NCBI RefSeq assembly: GCF_036192275.1
Contig: NZ_CP108089.1
Coordinates: 47,823-111,822 of the forward strand
Source: Streptomyces sp. NBC_00250
GTDB taxonomy: Bacteria; Actinomycetota; Actinomycetes; Streptomycetales; Streptomycetaceae
Direction: 5' to 3'
DNA length: 64,000 nucleotides
Position 1 is the stretch's first letter; each line of letters starts with the position of its first letter. The notes below the pieces were generated by a model that was not told where the DNA came from, ran no database searches, and saw only the letters and a list, made by a program, of their open reading frames with translations. Shown here one piece after another: positions 43,160 to 51,549 of the stretch. The position numbers were made by a program, and so were the translations under genes.

Positions 43160-43192
43160 GGGGCGGTGCCGGTCCACGGACCGCACCGCCCC
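43160..43192. terminator. Bidirectional hairpin between SDR and AfsA genes
   Basis: GGGGCGGTGC pairs with GCACCGCCCC, with an inner GGTCC-AC-GGACC stem. It lies between two convergent genes. Confidence 0.8.
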
Positions 43193-43206
43193 GCACGCCG
43201 GCATCG

Positions 43207-44115
43207 CTACCGTGCGCAGTCCATGGAGACGGAGAAGGCGCGTCCGCCGTTCTGCACCCCGGTGATCTCGACGTGCAGGACACCCTCGTCGGGTGCGGGG
43301 ACGACGGAAGCGTCGATCCACAACGGGGCGTCGAACTCGACGTAGCGGTTGAAGGTGCTCATCACACGGATGGGATGGCAGTCCGGTGCGGTGACCGCGT
43401 GCGCGGCCTGGTAGGCGGCCTCGACCAGCACCAGGCCGGGCACGTGGTCGACCCGGTGGTCGTACAGCGCGAGGTTGGACACGTCCGTGCGCAGCTGCCA
43501 GCGGTTCGGGAGGCCGCTCGGGGCGAGGAGGACCTCGCGCTCATGGGTGCGCCCGACCGTGTGCGCGAGGACCGGAGCGGGTGAGGTCACGTCTTCCCAG
43601 GCGACCTCGGCGTGCGCGCCGCGCAGCCTGCGGTAGGCCGCGGGGGCGATCCCGCTGTAGTCGAGACGTGCCTCCACGACCAGCCGTCCTTCGGACAGGA
43701 TCGACTGCTCGATGCGCAGGGAGCGCGGATTGTTGCGCTTGGCTGTCACCAGAATGAACAGGTTGTCCGGTTTGTTTTTTGGATCGTAAAAATCGCCGGA
43801 GACGCTGAAGTCCATCAGCTCCATGAGCGTCTGGTGCGACAGCGGGACCGATAACTCCGCGTGCCCTATGAGCAGGGCGCACTGACGGACCGTCTGGGCG
43901 AGCAGCAGTGGCACGGAGCCGCCGTAGACCCCGGCCTCGGGCCAGTGTGCGGTCACGGCGAAGCGGTCCGACCCCAATGAGGACCACTTCGTGAGGAGGA
44001 CGGCGTCCTCGTCGTGCAGATGCACGTACTCCTTGGGAACGTTCCGGACGGGCGCGGCGATCCGATGGACGACGTTGGTGTGTCGTCGGCGATCGGAGAG
44101 CAGGGCTTTGGGCAT
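43207..44115 (-). CDS. AfsA-family gamma-butyrolactone biosynthesis protein
   Basis: 302 residues from ATG 44115, preceded by GGGGGGATC; a longer upstream frame is open but would run through the promoter and operator. It contains two AfsA hot-dog repeats: KEYVHLHDEDAVLLTKWSSL ... GVYGGSVPLLLAQTVRQCA, and HEREVLLAP ... YDHRVDHVPGLVLVEAAYQA. AfsA-type enzymes (AfsA, ScbA) join a beta-ketoacyl thioester to dihydroxyacetone phosphate, the first step of autoregulator synthesis. The gene is divergent from the TetR gene 44233-44898, the usual arrangement for a synthase/receptor pair, with an ARE-like site between them. A short AT-richer patch (FYDPKNKPDN, 43745-43800) stands out from the GC-rich background. 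Confidence 0.92.
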   Translation of the reverse strand: MPKALLSDRRRHTNVVHRIAAPVRNVPKEYVHLHDEDAVLLTKWSSLGSDRFAVTAHWPEAGVYGGSVPLLLAQTVRQCALLIGHAELSVPLSHQTLMELMDFSVSGDFYDPKNKPDNLFILVTAKRNNPRSLRIEQSILSEGRLVVEARLDYSGIAPAAYRRLRGAHAEVAWEDVTSPAPVLAHTVGRTHEREVLLAPSGLPNRWQLRTDVSNLALYDHRVDHVPGLVLVEAAYQAAHAVTAPDCHPIRVMSTFNRYVEFDAPLWIDASVVPAPDEGVLHVEITGVQNGGRAFSVSMDCAR

Positions 44116-44172
44116 GATCCCCCCCTGGGTCAGGCCTAGATTGAGGTGCCGGGTTCCGACACGGGATAAGAT

Positions 44173-44186
44173 ACCGGCTAAGCGGT
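44173..44186. promoter_or_regulatory. ARE-like operator in the AfsA/TetR divergent promoter
   Basis: ACCG-GCTAAG-CGGT, embedded in AGATACC...GGTCCTT, has the same ACCG-N6-CGGT geometry as the site at 14700. Its position 47-60 bp ahead of the TetR start and about 58 bp ahead of the AfsA start fits receptor-controlled expression of both genes. Confidence 0.7.
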
Positions 44187-44232
44187 CCTTTTCAAGGAAC
44201 AGTTTCAAAGCACAAGTACTGAGAGGTGGCCT

Positions 44233-44898
44233 GTGGCGCAGCAGGAACGTGCGATCCGTACCCGGCGGATCATCCTGGAGGCCGCTGCCGAGATGTTCGA
44301 CGAGCGCGGCTACGAGTCGACGACCATCGCCGAGATCCTGGAGCGGGCGGATGTGACCAAGGGAGCCCTGTACTTCCACTTCCCCTCCAAGAGCGATCTG
44401 GCGCGCGGCGTCCTCGCCGCCGCCGTGACCACCGACGGCGTCCGCCCGCAGGAGCTCAAGCTCCAGGAGATGGTCGACACCCTGCTGCTGCTGGCCTACC
44501 GGCTACCCCGCGAGCCGATGCTCAGCGCGGCGCTGCGGATGGCGGTCGATCTCCAGTCCCGTCGGCAGTTCGGCACGGCCTGGCCGGACTGGACCGAGCT
44601 GCTCGCCGGATTCCTCAAGGACGCCAAGGCCCGGGGAGAGGTCCTTCCGTACATCGACGAGGCGGACATCGCCCGCATGATCGTGAGCACCTGGACCGGC
44701 GTCCGGGTGGTGTCCGAGGGACTTCCGGGTACCTACGACCTGGCCGCCGAGATCGCTCTGCTCCTCCAGCTCCTGCTGCACGCGATCACGACCCCCGCCG
44801 TCCTGCCCCGCCTGGAGATCTCGGCCGCCCGGGCCGCCCACCTCTACGACGACATGCCGGCCTGGCGCGCCACGTCCGAGGCCGTCGGCGCCGGCTGA
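44233..44898 (+). CDS. TetR-family regulator of the gamma-butyrolactone-receptor type, paired with AfsA
   Basis: 221 residues from GTG 44233 with GAGAGGTGG upstream. N-terminus MAQQERAIRTRRIILEAAAE; helix-turn-helix TTIAEILERADVTKGALYFHFPSKSDLARG. Both are textbook features of ScbR/BarA/ArpA receptors. The rest is a helical ligand-binding and dimerisation domain that includes WTGVRVVSEGLPGTYDL, with the Trp that commonly lines the butyrolactone pocket. It is divergent from the AfsA gene and therefore likely the cognate receptor, whereas the homologue at 14012-14638 may be the second or pseudo-receptor. Expected action: repress the AfsA gene, itself and probably the SARP until ligand accumulates. 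Confidence 0.92.
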   Translation: MAQQERAIRTRRIILEAAAEMFDERGYESTTIAEILERADVTKGALYFHFPSKSDLARGVLAAAVTTDGVRPQELKLQEMVDTLLLLAYRLPREPMLSAALRMAVDLQSRRQFGTAWPDWTELLAGFLKDAKARGEVLPYIDEADIARMIVSTWTGVRVVSEGLPGTYDLAAEIALLLQLLLHAITTPAVLPRLEISAARAAHLYDDMPAWRATSEAVGAG

Positions 44899-44921
44899 GG
44901 CCCTCCCGGGCCGACCGGCGC

Positions 44922-45749
44922 TCACCCCGTGCGGGTCGACTCCCACAGGGGTACCACCACACCACCGCGCGGGACGGGGGGTGCCGCCGGGCCCCGGGGC
45001 GGGCTGAGCACCCTCTCGTGCAACCACTGGATGTCGGGCGACGGTTCGAGCCCCAGCTCCTCCCGCAGGATGCGCCGGACCTTCTGGTAGGCGTCCAGCG
45101 CCTCGGCGCGCCGGCCCGCCTGGTGCAGGGCGGCGATCAGCTGGCCGTGGAACCACTCGTTGAGCGGGTAGTCGTGCACGAGCGTCCGCAGCTCGGGGAC
45201 GAGTTCACGAAGCCGCCCGAGCAGCCGCATGGCCTCGATCCGCAGTTCGAGCGCCCTGATCCGCAACTCCTCCAGATGGACGATCCGGCCGGCGAGCACA
45301 TCGCCGGTCGGCACGTTGGACAGCACGGGGCCGCGCCACAGGTCGAGCGCCATGCCGAGGGCGTCGGCCGCAGCCTCGTACCGGCCCGCCCGGAGCTCGT
45401 CCTTCCCCCGGGCGACGAGCCGTTCGAAGGTCTTGATGTCGATCGCGGCGTCGTCGACGTGCATCGTGTACCCGCCGAAGCGCGTGGTCAGCAGGGAGTG
45501 CTCGGTGTCCGGACGGGCGTCGTCCGTGAGCAGTCTCCGCGCGTGGTGCACATAGGTCTGCACCGTGTTGAGGGCCGAGCGCGGCGGGCTGTGCTGCCAC
45601 AGCTCCTGGATGAAGGTGTCCGGCGTCACGAGGTCGTTGGCATGGGTGAGGAGTACGGCCAGGATCTGGGAGACCTTGGGGGTACCCACCGGAAGGACCG
45701 CACCGCTGTCGGCGACGATCTGGAACGGTCCGATGAGGTTGAAACGCAT
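44922..45749 (-). CDS. SARP-family pathway-specific activator (AfsR/DnrI/RedD type)
   Basis: 275 residues from ATG 45749 with a GGAGAG site; the frame is open further upstream but that part lies over the IS701-like gene. Residues 1-95 are an OmpR-like winged helix (MRFNLIGPFQIVADSGAVLP ... GTPKVSQILAVLLTHANDLV ... NTVQTYVHHARRLL). Residues about 100-250 are the bacterial transcriptional activator domain (HLEELRIRALELRIEAMRLL ... EWFHGQLIAALHQAGRRAEALDAYQ). SARPs bind direct heptamer repeats in antibiotic promoters and recruit RNA polymerase, so this is the probable direct activator of the PKS genes. It is convergent with the receptor gene and 74 bp downstream of the IS701-like protein on the same strand. 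Confidence 0.93.
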   Translation of the reverse strand: MRFNLIGPFQIVADSGAVLPVGTPKVSQILAVLLTHANDLVTPDTFIQELWQHSPPRSALNTVQTYVHHARRLLTDDARPDTEHSLLTTRFGGYTMHVDDAAIDIKTFERLVARGKDELRAGRYEAAADALGMALDLWRGPVLSNVPTGDVLAGRIVHLEELRIRALELRIEAMRLLGRLRELVPELRTLVHDYPLNEWFHGQLIAALHQAGRRAEALDAYQKVRRILREELGLEPSPDIQWLHERVLSPPRGPAAPPVPRGGVVVPLWESTRTG

Positions 45750-45823
45750 GACGCACTCTCCTTCGGGGCGAACGTCTCGGGTGGTGCGGGACGGCTGGTC
45801 GGCTGCCGGCGAGGCAGGGCGGC

Positions 45824-46993
45824 TCAGCCGGCCCCGAGGAGCAGCGGCCTCATGGCCGTTCGGTGCGGTACGGCGTCTCCGATGACCGCCCGCACGCAGG
45901 CGAGGTGGGCCACCGAGGCCAGCGTGATGTGACGGTGCCAGCCCTGGAAGGACCGTCCGGCGAAGTCCCGCAGCCCCACGCGCGTGGCCACCAGACCGTC
46001 GTCGCGGTCCACGACCTCCGCGAGCCCGGCCAGCGACAGCACGGGGCCGTGGCGCATCCGGCCGTCCGCCAGCCACAACCGCGCCGCGGACAGGTCGGAT
46101 TCGGGCCACTCGGCCACCAGGAGCCGCGGTCCGCCGGCGGGTGCCCCCGGCAGCATCACGGGAACGGCCATGGACAGGCCCCTGCCTCCCGTGACGAGCC
46201 GGGCACGGGGCCGCCAGAGGTGGCGCATCGAGCCGATGAGCCCCGCCGCGGTGAGCGGCAGATCGCCGTGGCCGGGCAACACCAAGGGGTCCACCCGCAG
46301 CCGGAGCCGCCGCTCGACGCGCTGGATCAGCGGGATCCCGGCCTCCCCGAAGAGCCGCCCCATCCGCAGCGGATCGAGTCCCGGCGCGTCGAGGACCACG
46401 GGAAGGGGAGCCCCGGAGAGGGAGCGCGCGGCACGCAGGGCGACGTCGCCCGCGTTCTCCTCCGGACTCAGTGCCCGGCTGGTCGCCGGGATGTGGGCCC
46501 GTAACCGCCGGGAGCGGTCCTCGATCCAGTCGGCCGGCAGGACGAGCTGCCAGTTCACCGGCACGCCCGCGGCCGGCGAGGCCAGCCAGGCGCCGAACGA
46601 CTGCTGCCCGGTGACGGTCCGTCCGAGCTGCGGCGCGTAGTACTCCGCCACGCCGACCGAGTGCCCGCCGGCCTTGGGCACGACGGTGGGGCGCACCACC
46701 ACGGCCCGGGACCCGAGCAGTTCGTCCGTACGGCGGGCGAGGCCGCGGCGTACGGGCTCCCACTCCCACGAGGACGCGCTGATGAAGTGGTGGACGCTCT
46801 GCTTGCGCGCCGCCTGCCCGCCCAACTGGTCGGCCACGTTGCGCAGGGTCTTGCGCCCGTGCGCGCCCAGCAGCCCCACCACGTACTCGCCGGCCTTCAG
46901 CCGCTGGTCGTTCCTCGGCAGGGAGTCGAACAGGTCGAGGGGTATCCCGGCGAGCGTCTCGTGGAACGTCGGACCGATCGAGGGCGAGTGCAT
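45824..46993 (-). CDS. IS701-like transposase-family protein, catalytic motif lost
   Basis: 389 residues from ATG 46993 with GGGAG upstream. Family features are LPRNDQRLKAGEYVVGLLGAH, GRKTLRNVADQLGG, FISASSWEWEPVRRGLARR, VPKAGGHSVGVAEYY, GVPVNWQLVLPADWIED and GRSFQGWHRHITLASVA. The motif that is DDTG in active IS701 transposases reads RPTV here, so both catalytic Asp positions are replaced. No terminal repeats flank the gene. It is upstream of and co-oriented with the SARP gene and may be cotranscribed with it. A domesticated, possibly regulatory role is more likely than mobility; related to but clearly distinct from the protein at 4578-5669. Confidence 0.75.
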   Translation of the reverse strand: MHSPSIGPTFHETLAGIPLDLFDSLPRNDQRLKAGEYVVGLLGAHGRKTLRNVADQLGGQAARKQSVHHFISASSWEWEPVRRGLARRTDELLGSRAVVVRPTVVPKAGGHSVGVAEYYAPQLGRTVTGQQSFGAWLASPAAGVPVNWQLVLPADWIEDRSRRLRAHIPATSRALSPEENAGDVALRAARSLSGAPLPVVLDAPGLDPLRMGRLFGEAGIPLIQRVERRLRLRVDPLVLPGHGDLPLTAAGLIGSMRHLWRPRARLVTGGRGLSMAVPVMLPGAPAGGPRLLVAEWPESDLSAARLWLADGRMRHGPVLSLAGLAEVVDRDDGLVATRVGLRDFAGRSFQGWHRHITLASVAHLACVRAVIGDAVPHRTAMRPLLLGAG

Positions 46994-47099
46994 GTCCAGT
47001 TACTCCCTGCGAAACCGTGGTGTCCTGTGTGTCGGTCGTGGCACGCCGGAGGAGAGCCGCGCCGAGCGAGGAGCTGTGTGGCGAGCCGCAAGTAAATGA

Positions 47100-47127
47100 A
47101 ACCACACAGCCGGTTTGTTGTGTGGTT
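47100..47127. promoter_or_regulatory. Inverted repeat between the IS701-like and tap genes, with ARE-like half-site
   Basis: AACCACACA (47100-47108) and TGTGTGGTT (47119-47127) form 9-bp arms around a 10-bp centre. Inside lies ACCA-CACAGC-CGGT (47101-47114), and AGCCGGTTTGT fits the butyrolactone-receptor half-site at nearly every position. It could control the IS701-like/SARP transcript, tap, or both. Confidence 0.5.
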
Positions 47128-47276
47128 CCCGTGTGCACCAAACCGCGAGTGCGCGAAGGGGAGGCGCCGGGAAGGGAATTCGTACGCGATTCGTACGCGA
47201 CATGCCCGACCGATGCGCGCCATGAGCACGCGAAGCGTGCGGTTCATGGGATAGGTTGCCAGGTAGGAGGTATGGC

Positions 47277-49529
47277 ATGTCCGAGTTGTTCGACGCGGTC
47301 GACGCACTGCTCGCGTCCCGCGCCACGCTGCCGTCGCCGGAAGAGCGCAAGCGGCTGCGCAGGGCCCACGGGCTGACGGTCGACGAGGTCGCGACGGCGC
47401 TGAAGGTACGTCGTGCCACGGTCAGCTACTGGGAGTCCGGCAGGACCGAGCCGAGGCCGCCGGAGCGCGACGCGTACGCGCGTCTCCTCGAAGGTCTCGC
47501 GAAGCTCTACCCCGCAGACGCGGCCGCGCCCGAACTGCCCGAGCCGCAGGAGCCGTCGGAGGCACCGCTGCCCGAGCCGCCCGCGGACACCACCGCCACC
47601 GCTGCGGCCACCGTCCCACCCGCCGCTCAAGCCACCTCCGCAACCACCGCACCGCCCCCGCCCCGGACCACCAGGCCGCCACTGAGCCCGACGCCGGCTC
47701 CGACGTCGGCGTCGGCGACGCGCCGCGCGCCCACCAGGAAGCCCGCCCCGGCGGGCACCCGGGCCGCATCCCCCGCGAGCACCCCCACCGACGCCGACCC
47801 GCGCTTCGCGAACGGCCCGCTCGCCGTGGTCGACGTAGCCGCCGACGGCCAGGTCTTCGCGTACTGCACCGGTGGCCTGGTCCTGGACGTACCGGCGAAG
47901 TCGCTGCCGGCCCTCGTCGAGTGGACCCTGACGGAGGGAAGGCTCGGGCAGCCGAAGCTCGCCGGGCCCGGCAGGAGCGCGGACCCGCTGATCGTGCTCA
48001 CCGAAGCCGCGCTGGAGCGCTACGGCCTGCCGACCACCCTCACCGAGCAGGAGCGGGTCGCCGGACGGATTCCGGAGGGCCACAAGGTCATCAAGCAGCT
48101 GACCCGGCAGGACTGGCAGCTGACGAAGCGCGGCTTCGGCCCATGGGCGCGGATCTACCGCCCCGCCACCGGCTCGGAGCGGGCCTGCGTCCAGCTGTGC
48201 ATCCCGTCGTGGGACGCGCTCGACACCCGCCACTGGGGCGACGCCGCCGGCCTCGCCCCGGCGGAGCTCGCCCGACTCCTCGGCACGTACGCGGAACGGG
48301 TGATGACACCGCGCGGGTCGACCGCGGTGACGGGCCTGGAACTGATGACCGCGCTGCACCCGCCGACCCGCGCCTCCGAGCCCGACGCCGACGGCAAGCG
48401 CCACTCCGAGCACAACCCCGGGAGCCTGGGCAAGGACCCGGTCGACCCGGCGCCGTGCGAGGCCCCCGACGGCCACCCGCTGCTGGCGGACCTGCCGCGG
48501 TTCCACGTCCGCGGCCCGGCGGAGAAGCTGTTCGAGGAGGCGTACGACTGGGCGCGGCCGATGACGGACGCCGAGTGCACCCGCCGGCACCTGGTCGGCA
48601 TCGACGTGAACATGGCCTTCGCCGCCGGTGCCAACGGCCTGATCGTCGGCACCGGCGCGCCGACACACGTCAAGGAGCCGGTGTTCGACCCGAAGCTGCC
48701 CGGCTCGTGGCTGGTCGACCTCTCCCACGTCGACCTCTCCCGGGTGAAGGTCGCCAAGGACAAGTGGGTGCGACTGGACGGCAGCCGGCTGCCGAGCCCG
48801 TTCACGCCGAAGGGCGAGCACCCGCAGGGCCCGGCCTGGTACGCGACGCCGACCGTGGCGTACGCGGTGGAGCTCGGCTACGACGTCGCGCCGACCGAGG
48901 CGTACGTACGGCACGAGAACGGCCGCTACCTGGACGGCTGGTACAACCGGCTCCGCGACGCCTACCTCGCCACGATGGCCGACCTCGGCGTGGCCGCGGA
49001 CCTGCCGCCCGAGGACTTCCTGACGGCGATGGACAGCCACAAGAGCCGCGACCCCGAACTGGCGATCGTCGTCTCGGCGATCAAGGCGACGGTCAAGGGC
49101 GGCCTGGGCAAGCTGCGCGAGCGCCCCCGCGGGGAGGGCTGGCGGCCGGGCGAGCCGTGGCGGGCCCTGGCCCGGCCCACCTGGCGGCCGGACATCCGCG
49201 CGGCGGTCATCTCCCGCACCCGGATCAACCTGCACCGCAAGATCGTCAAGCACGCCGCCTTCACCGACGACTACCCGATCGCGGTCCTGTCCGACTGCGT
49301 CGTGTACGCCGCCGACGGCACCTCGCCGCTGGACTTCCTGCCCTACCGCGAGGGCAAGCCGCTGCCCGGCGGCTTCAAGCTCGGCATCAACCCCGGCCTG
49401 GTCAAGCACGAGGGCACCCAGACCGTCCTGTGGGGCGAAGAGGTCCGCGAGCGGTTCGACGCACCGGAACTCAACCTCGCCCGGTACATCAAGGACGGCA
49501 CCGTCACCGATGCCGACAACGGGGAGTAG
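47277..49529 (+). CDS. tap: Telomere-associated protein Tap
   Basis: 750 residues; ATG 47277 sits 6 bp behind a strong AGGTAGGAGG site, so the further-upstream TTG is not needed. N-terminal Xre-type helix-turn-helix (LRRAHGLTVDEVATALKVRR then ATVSYWESGRTEP, residues about 20-55), a Pro/Ala/Thr-rich linker (about 85-170), then a large conserved C-terminal region (DPRFANGPLAVVDVAADGQV ... LVGIDVNMAFAAGANGL ... HPQGPAWYATPTVAYAVELG). Tap binds the 3' overhang at the ends of linear Streptomyces replicons and recruits the terminal protein for end patching. Length and the 6-bp spacing to tpg match the archetypal tap-tpg operon. It lies 16.7 kb from the right edge of the window. Confidence 0.93.
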   Translation: MSELFDAVDALLASRATLPSPEERKRLRRAHGLTVDEVATALKVRRATVSYWESGRTEPRPPERDAYARLLEGLAKLYPADAAAPELPEPQEPSEAPLPEPPADTTATAAATVPPAAQATSATTAPPPPRTTRPPLSPTPAPTSASATRRAPTRKPAPAGTRAASPASTPTDADPRFANGPLAVVDVAADGQVFAYCTGGLVLDVPAKSLPALVEWTLTEGRLGQPKLAGPGRSADPLIVLTEAALERYGLPTTLTEQERVAGRIPEGHKVIKQLTRQDWQLTKRGFGPWARIYRPATGSERACVQLCIPSWDALDTRHWGDAAGLAPAELARLLGTYAERVMTPRGSTAVTGLELMTALHPPTRASEPDADGKRHSEHNPGSLGKDPVDPAPCEAPDGHPLLADLPRFHVRGPAEKLFEEAYDWARPMTDAECTRRHLVGIDVNMAFAAGANGLIVGTGAPTHVKEPVFDPKLPGSWLVDLSHVDLSRVKVAKDKWVRLDGSRLPSPFTPKGEHPQGPAWYATPTVAYAVELGYDVAPTEAYVRHENGRYLDGWYNRLRDAYLATMADLGVAADLPPEDFLTAMDSHKSRDPELAIVVSAIKATVKGGLGKLRERPRGEGWRPGEPWRALARPTWRPDIRAAVISRTRINLHRKIVKHAAFTDDYPIAVLSDCVVYAADGTSPLDFLPYREGKPLPGGFKLGINPGLVKHEGTQTVLWGEEVRERFDAPELNLARYIKDGTVTDADNGE

Positions 49530-49535
49530 CAGCCG

Positions 49536-50093
49536 ATGAGCATGTTCGGGGACGGCCTCGAAAAGGCGGTGCAGAAGGCGTTCACCCGCCCGGCGCCCAA
49601 GAGCGCCGGCGCGCAGATGAGGTACCTGGTCAAGCAGCTCAAGGGCACCAAGGCGGTCGCCCAGATGCTGCGGATCTCCCAGCGCACCGTCGAGCGGTAC
49701 GTGAAGGACCAGATCAAGAAGCCCCGCGCGGAACTCGCCGCCCGCCTGGAGGCCGAGGTCAAGAAGCGGTGGCAGCCGCAGATCCGGGCGAAGGCCAAGG
49801 AGAAGGCGTCGAGCACCGGCGGCATCATCATCGACACCCAGGCCCGGCTCGGCTACACCGCCCCGATCGGCTCGACCGACCAGGACCGCATCCGCCACCT
49901 GACCGTGGCCCTGCCCCCGCAGTACGCCGCACGCCTCTTCCGGGCCCAGGACGCCGGCGCCACCGACACCGAGCTCCAGCAGATCGCGGCCGAAGGCCTC
50001 AAGGAGATCTACTTCCAGGACGGCGGCCGCCGAGCCGGCTCGCTGGAAGAAGTCCGCTTCACGGACATCGAGCACCTGGAATTCGACCTGTAG
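49536..50093 (+). CDS. tpg: Telomere terminal protein Tpg
   Basis: 185 residues, the size of archetypal Tpg. It starts MSMFGDGLEKAVQKAFTRPA, has a helix-turn-helix-like segment (AQMLRISQRTVERYVKDQIK, residues about 45-65) and ends with the conserved HLTVALPPQYAARLFRAQD and RFTDIEHLEFDL. Tpg is covalently attached to the 5' ends of linear Streptomyces DNA and primes telomere patching. It is co-transcribed with tap (GGGGAG site overlapping the tap stop). Archetypal Tpg works with archetypal telomeres, which agrees with the palindromes recognised at 63748-63820. Confidence 0.95.
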   Translation: MSMFGDGLEKAVQKAFTRPAPKSAGAQMRYLVKQLKGTKAVAQMLRISQRTVERYVKDQIKKPRAELAARLEAEVKKRWQPQIRAKAKEKASSTGGIIIDTQARLGYTAPIGSTDQDRIRHLTVALPPQYAARLFRAQDAGATDTELQQIAAEGLKEIYFQDGGRRAGSLEEVRFTDIEHLEFDL

Positions 50094-50114
50094 ACCCCGC
50101 ACTTCGCACGACCG

Positions 50115-50146
50115 GCGAGCCCCGGACCAGTCGGTCCGGGGCTCGC
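50115..50146 (+). terminator. Hairpin terminator of the tap-tpg operon
   Basis: GCGAGCCCCGGACC and GGTCCGGGGCTCGC form a perfect 14-bp stem with an AGTC loop, 21 bp after the tpg stop. Confidence 0.85.
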
Positions 50147-50203
50147 TGACGTATCGCGGGTGTCGGCGTCCGTATCGGGGAGCGCGCTGTCGGGGGAAGG
50201 CGT

Positions 50204-50890
50204 TCAGTGGCTTCGGCGGTAGTGGCCGGCGATCAGGGAGATCGAGAACATCGCGGTCATGACGCCCACGGCCAGGGTCAGCGTGCCCGCCGTGCCGCCG
50301 CCCATCGACCAGCCGTTGCCGAGCAGGAGGGCGGTGCCGCCGATGCGGGCGAGGACGGCGTACCCACGGTTGCCGACGCGGCTGAAGTGACGGGCCAGGA
50401 CGTAGCACGCGGCGATCATCGAGAGGAAGGTGATCGAACCGGCGGCGAAGTGGGCGTAGCTGTGCCAGGTGAGTTCGGCGGGCATTCCGTAAGGGGTGCC
50501 GACCGGGAAACCGTCGGCCGGGTCCATGACGAACACGCCCGCCGCGATCATGCCGAGGCCGGAGACCCGTACCAGCCGCGGCGCCCAGGTGCCCCCCGGA
50601 GTGCCGTGCAGGGCCCGGCGCAGGCCGGTCGCCCCGAGGGCGAACAGGGCACCGACGGCCAGGAAGTTGGCGATCTGGAGCCAGCCGAGGGAGCCGTTGC
50701 TCAGCGCGCTCAGCGGGTGGCGGGTGATGTCGAAGCCGTCCCGGGTGGCGGCCTGGGTCAGGGCGACGACCGTCCACAGCGGAGACGCCAGGACCGCACA
50801 GGTGAGCAGGGAGCGGGTGGCGCCCCGGGTGGCCGGGGTGCCGGTGGCAGCGGCGGCGGAAAGGGTGCTGCGGTGGTCGACGGTGGTCAT
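50204..50890 (-). CDS. DUF998-type integral membrane protein
   Basis: 228 residues from ATG 50890 with GGAGGAC upstream. Six hydrophobic stretches are visible, starting with LLTCAVLASPLWTVVALTQA and including LQIANFLAVGALFALGATGL, VSGLGMIAAGVFVMDP and SITFLSMIAACYVLARHFSR. The pattern with ITRHPLSALSNGSLGWLQIA and FPVGTPYGMP is characteristic of the DUF998 family of bacterial membrane proteins, whose function is unknown. It is divergent from the DGPF/ECF gene pair across a 196-bp region that contains a 16-bp-arm palindrome, so it may belong to the same regulon. Confidence 0.88.
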   Translation of the reverse strand: MTTVDHRSTLSAAAATGTPATRGATRSLLTCAVLASPLWTVVALTQAATRDGFDITRHPLSALSNGSLGWLQIANFLAVGALFALGATGLRRALHGTPGGTWAPRLVRVSGLGMIAAGVFVMDPADGFPVGTPYGMPAELTWHSYAHFAAGSITFLSMIAACYVLARHFSRVGNRGYAVLARIGGTALLLGNGWSMGGGTAGTLTLAVGVMTAMFSISLIAGHYRRSH

Positions 50891-50947
50891 GGCGGGTGTC
50901 CTCCGGGGTGCGTCGTGTTCGGTTCTCGATGACACGTCGATCCAGCG

Positions 50948-50982
50948 ATGTGACAGGGAATGGAACCCATTCCCTGTCACAT
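50948..50982. promoter_or_regulatory. Perfect 16-bp-arm palindrome in a divergent promoter region
   Basis: ATGTGACAGGGAATGG (50948-50963), AAC, then CCATTCCCTGTCACAT (50967-50982). It lies between the divergent DUF998 and DGPF genes, 58 bp and 104 bp from their starts. Being upstream of both genes, it is more likely an operator than a terminator. Confidence 0.6.
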
Positions 50983-51086
50983 GAGGTCGTTCGACGTGTA
51001 GGCAGACGGCGACCACCGCACCGCACGGTCACCGCACCGAAGTCACCGCACGACGAAGTCACCGCACGACGAGAAGAGAGAACCCC

Positions 51087-51410
51087 ATGCGCTACCTGAT
51101 GACGACCAGGCCTTCCGACACCGCCCCCGACGAGCAGCTGTACGCCGAGATGGGCAAGTTCGTCGAGGAGCTGACGGCCGCCGGTGTGCTGCTGGCCACC
51201 GGCGGCCTCGCGCCGGGCGGCATCCTGGTGAGCTCCGCCGGCGACGAGATCACGGTGACGGACGGACCGTTCGCCGAGGCCAAGGAAGCCGTGGCCGGCT
51301 TCGCGCTGATCGAGGTCCGGTCCAAGGAGGAGGCGATCGAACTGGCCCGCCGCTTCCGCAGGATCGTCGGCGACGGCGAGAGCGTGGTCCAGGAGGTCTT
51401 CGGCCCCTGA
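51087..51410 (+). CDS. DGPF/YCII-domain protein, partner of the ECF42-type sigma factor
   Basis: 107 residues starting MRYLMTTRPSDTAPDEQLYA, with the family motif VTDGPFAEAKEAVAGFALIE. YCII-like proteins adopt a ferredoxin-like fold with a conserved His/Asp pocket; DGPF members are the standard genomic partner of ECF42 sigma factors and are reported as their target genes in Streptomyces. The sigma factor gene follows at 51602. The role of DGPF proteins is not established. The next 140 bp (51411-51549) is a proline-codon-rich spacer with repeated CCCCTGAACCG-like words and no credible gene. Confidence 0.9.
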   Translation: MRYLMTTRPSDTAPDEQLYAEMGKFVEELTAAGVLLATGGLAPGGILVSSAGDEITVTDGPFAEAKEAVAGFALIEVRSKEEAIELARRFRRIVGDGESVVQEVFGP

Positions 51411-51549
51411 ACCGCCGACACCCCTGAACCGACCAACCCCAGGACCTGCCGGCCCCTGAACCGCCGACACCCGGACCTGCCGCCCCCTGTAACCACCGGC
51501 CCCCGGACGACCTGCCGGCCACCAGCCCCGGCCCCCGGCTCCGACCAGC

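Noticed and set aside
44922..47141. A 739-codon frame suggesting a SARP with a long N-terminal extension
   Set aside because: The extension overlaps the real IS701-like gene on the same strand in another frame, is compositionally random, and a good ribosome site precedes the ATG at 45749.
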